Source: Pseudomonadota bacterium
Lineage (GTDB): Bacteria > Vulcanimicrobiota > Xenobia > RGZZ01
Direction of reading: 5' to 3'
Assembly (NCBI GenBank): GCA_010028905.1
Contig: RGZZ01000007.1
Span: 1 to 37,556 of the forward strand
Length of the DNA: 37,556 nucleotides
The translations under genes were made by a program, and so were the position numbers. Shown here in pieces: positions 35,832 to 37,556 of this stretch. How positions within the stretch are numbered: the first letter of the stretch is position 1; each line of letters starts with the position of its first letter. The notes under the pieces are model-generated. The model saw only the letters and a list, made by a program, of their open reading frames with translations, made no database searches and was not told the origin of the DNA.

Positions 35832-36686
35832 TTATTGGAAGTGCTGGAGGGTGACCTCGGTGCTGATGTCCTTGCGGACCCGATCGTTCTGGTTGTCGGT
35901 GTTGTCCTGCGTGGTGCCCAGGTCGAAGAGATCGATGTGGGCGTTGCGCAGCGAGCCGAGATATCGCGATGCGGCGACCTTGACGGTGAAGTGATAGGGG
36001 TCGTAGACCGGATCGATGGTGGAGGCAGGGACGAGCGCGGCGTGGCTCACGCTGAACGACACCAGGTCGTCTGGCCCGGTGCAGGTGAGAACCTCCTGCC
36101 AGCCGGTGTCGGTGGTCGCGAGCCCCTGCGTGTTGCCAGGCGCGCCATACGTTGTGTCGAGGGCGCCCGGGTCGATGTACCAGCACGAGAGCCCCGCGTT
36201 CCCTGTCTTCTTCGGATCGCTGCCGTCGTACTTCACCTTGTTGTACCACGCCGCATACGGATAGGCCCGGCGGACGATGGCCCGCTTCGTCAGGGGCCCC
36301 GTCGTGCAGCGCGCGTAGCGCACGAGCACATAGCTGGTGCCGCTGGTGAGATCGAGATCTTCCACCTTCTGGAGCGCCGGCACGATGAAGGCGATGTCGT
36401 TCACGTTCGTCGGGTTCAGTGTCGACGGGCAGAGCACGGGGCTCTGAACGGCTGCAACACTGACCAGGGCAGGGAGCTGCAGCGCCATCGACGACTGGAG
36501 ATCGCTGGAGAGGCGGTTCACGAACTCGCGCGTGCTCCGCTGGACATCGGTTCCCAGAACGCCGCGCTGGTGGGCGGTCATGCCGTACTTGAACAGTGCG
36601 AACGTGAGAAGCCCCGCAAGGACGAACCCGCCGATGGCGAAGAGTGTCTCGATGAGGGTGAACCCTCGGCGTGCAATGCCCTTCAT
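35832..36686 (-). CDS. PilW-like prepilin
   Basis: 284 residues. The type III signal MKGIARRGFTLIETLF is complete: basic leader, Gly at the cleavage site, Phe and the +5 Glu, then a hydrophobic helix. The body is beta-rich with Cys pairs ('VLCPSTLNP', 'RYARCTTGP', 'LSCWYID') that could form disulfides. It is processed by prepilin peptidase and probably sits at the pilus or pseudopilus tip with its neighbours. The ATG overlaps the stop of the preceding prepilin gene (ATGA). Confidence 0.9.
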   Translation of the reverse strand: MKGIARRGFTLIETLFAIGGFVLAGLLTFALFKYGMTAHQRGVLGTDVQRSTREFVNRLSSDLQSSMALQLPALVSVAAVQSPVLCPSTLNPTNVNDIAFIVPALQKVEDLDLTSGTSYVLVRYARCTTGPLTKRAIVRRAYPYAAWYNKVKYDGSDPKKTGNAGLSCWYIDPGALDTTYGAPGNTQGLATTDTGWQEVLTCTGPDDLVSFSVSHAALVPASTIDPVYDPYHFTVKVAASRYLGSLRNAHIDLFDLGTTQDNTDNQNDRVRKDISTEVTLQHFQ

Positions 36687-37294
36687 TTCGCGATTGCGCT
36701 GGTCGACAGCGTCTTCACCGTGACCGAGCGGTTCTGCTTGCCCGAGGTGGCGGTGCCGCCAATGCGGAAGCCCGACATGGCCGCGCCTCGACGATACTCG
36801 AACCAGTAGACCGTGACGGTGATCTCGTCGCCCACGATCTGGGGGAGCAGCTGGCCGACCACGTTGGGGTCGGGAACGGAGTTGCTCGAGAAGGGGTTGG
36901 TGGTCTGCGAGCGGTTCACGATGGTGACGCTGGTGGCGTCGATCCAGAACTGGTTTGGCTGGGTGACCGCCGCTGCCGCGATGATGACCCCCTCCGGCAG
37001 CGATAGGCTGTGACCGGTGGCGGTGAACAGCGTGTTCAGGTTGGCCGTGGTGAGTGCGGTCGGATTGGTCGACGACGACTCGTACGCAGTCAGCGCATTG
37101 ACCGAGAGGTTGGAGAACTGCTCGGCGATGGCGTTGGCGGCGCCGGTGGCCTTGGCCTGGGTGTGACTGGCGTAGTTCAGCCGATACCCGCTGGGAAAGG
37201 TGGCCGCAAACGCGATGATCACAACCGACATGAGCGACATGGCGATCATGATTTCGAGAATGGTGATGCCGCCGCGACGACGCAACCGAGACAC
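36683..37294 (-). CDS. Type IV pilin-like minor pseudopilin (PilV-like)
   Basis: 203 residues from a GTG with GGGGAGG five nt upstream. The signal is 'RLRRRGGITILEIMIAMSLMS': Gly cleavage site, Ile at +1, Glu at +5, then the transmembrane helix. The body is Thr/Asn/Ser-rich and beta-structured. It is first of the prepilin, prepilin, PilX-like, DUF1444-like set. The open frame further upstream is not protein-like and overlaps the start of the histidine-kinase region. Confidence 0.9.
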   Translation of the reverse strand: MSRLRRRGGITILEIMIAMSLMSVVIIAFAATFPSGYRLNYASHTQAKATGAANAIAEQFSNLSVNALTAYESSSTNPTALTTANLNTLFTATGHSLSLPEGVIIAAAAVTQPNQFWIDATSVTIVNRSQTTNPFSSNSVPDPNVVGQLLPQIVGDEITVTVYWFEYRRGAAMSGFRIGGTATSGKQNRSVTVKTLSTSAIAK

Positions 37295-37400
37295 GCAAGC
37301 CTCCCCTGCAGGCACCCGTACGGCCCTGCTTCGGCAGATTATCGCCACAAACCGGGGAAGAGTCAAGGGCATGGCGTCATCGCCACCCGCCTGCACTCGC

Positions 37401-37556
37401 CTACCCCGCGCTGGAAACGCCGTCCGCCTCATCGGCGTCCGCCAGGAGCGGGAAGCGCAGCCGGACCGTGGTCCCCTGCCCCACCTCGGAATCGACCTTG
37501 ATGTCGCCGTCGTGCGCGGCCACCAGCTCGGCCACGATGGCAAGGCCCAGCCCCGT
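37401..37556 (-). CDS. Histidine kinase, C-terminal fragment (cut by window edge)
   Basis: The last 51 codons of a sensor kinase whose start lies outside the window. The first residues TGLGLAIVAELVAAHDG are the G2 box and following helix of the HATPase domain, then 'SEVGQGTTVRLRFPLL' gives the final strands, followed by a short acidic tail and TAG. It lies ~106 bp upstream of the prepilin genes on the same strand and may regulate them, as two-component systems often do for pili; that is inference. Confidence 0.88.
   Translation of the reverse strand, partial: TGLGLAIVAELVAAHDGDIKVDSEVGQGTTVRLRFPLLADADEADGVSSAG

Noticed and set aside
35812-36249. Upstream extension of the PilX-like protein
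   Set aside because: It overlaps the PilW-like prepilin gene, which has a perfect prepilin signal in its own frame; the extension is a shadow with no family features.

Overview
The window is chromosomal DNA of high G+C content from a free-living bacterium. It is densely coding, with many 4-base stop/start overlaps and an unusually large share of TTG and GTG starts set by good Shine-Dalgarno sequences. The gene content (PilT, pseudopilins, split B12-dependent methylmalonyl-CoA mutase, YqeG-type HAD phosphatase, DUF1844, a DUF1444/YtpQ-like protein, UPF0173 hydrolase) would fit an uncultured deep-branching Terrabacteria lineage such as Armatimonadota or Eremiobacterota-like groups. That assignment is inference; no marker here settles it. 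There is no phage, transposon, CRISPR array or plasmid function, so this looks like ordinary core and near-core chromosome.

Left part (1-10.5 kb): ornithine carbamoyltransferase with a small membrane protein behind it (minus strand); the pilus retraction ATPase PilT; two exported proteins, one with TPR repeats; a tRNA-Ala(CGC) behind a perfect consensus sigma-70 promoter; surE; an Fe/Mn superoxide dismutase followed by a 13-bp hairpin; a small unknown protein; then an opine dehydrogenase translationally coupled to an EamA-family exporter, preceded by three TTGAC repeats spaced exactly 11 bp. Ribosomal protein S20 follows, with its own promoter, a TTG start and a terminator.

Middle (10.5-17.8 kb): a minus-strand operon of imidazolonepropionase (HutI), a stand-alone cyclodeaminase and pseudouridine-5'-phosphate glycosidase (PsuG). 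Divergent from it is a plus-strand run of envelope proteins: a membrane-anchored FHA-like protein, a two-helix membrane protein, a PEGA-domain protein and an exported unknown, followed by DUF1844 and YqeG-type HAD proteins.

17.8-27 kb, minus strand: a propionyl-CoA/methylmalonyl-CoA to succinate module. In transcription order it runs DEAD-box helicase, mutase large subunit, MeaB GTPase, B12-binding mutase subunit, SucC, SucD, a UPF0173 metallo-hydrolase and a carboxyltransferase (PccB/MmdA type). Epimerase, biotin carboxylase and biotin carrier genes are not in the window. A 52-codon ORF lies antisense in the only sizeable gap.

Right part (27-37.6 kb): an exported protein built of three ~100-residue repeats; a FAD amine oxidoreductase behind a BCAM0308-like zinc protein that carries an apparent single-base frameshift; a 33-residue lysine-rich protein with a strong ribosome site and its own terminator; a cytidine deaminase with an odd N-terminal extension; and a minus-strand pseudopilin operon (two prepilins, an 886-residue PilX-like protein, a DUF1444-like protein). 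The window ends inside the ATPase domain of a histidine kinase.
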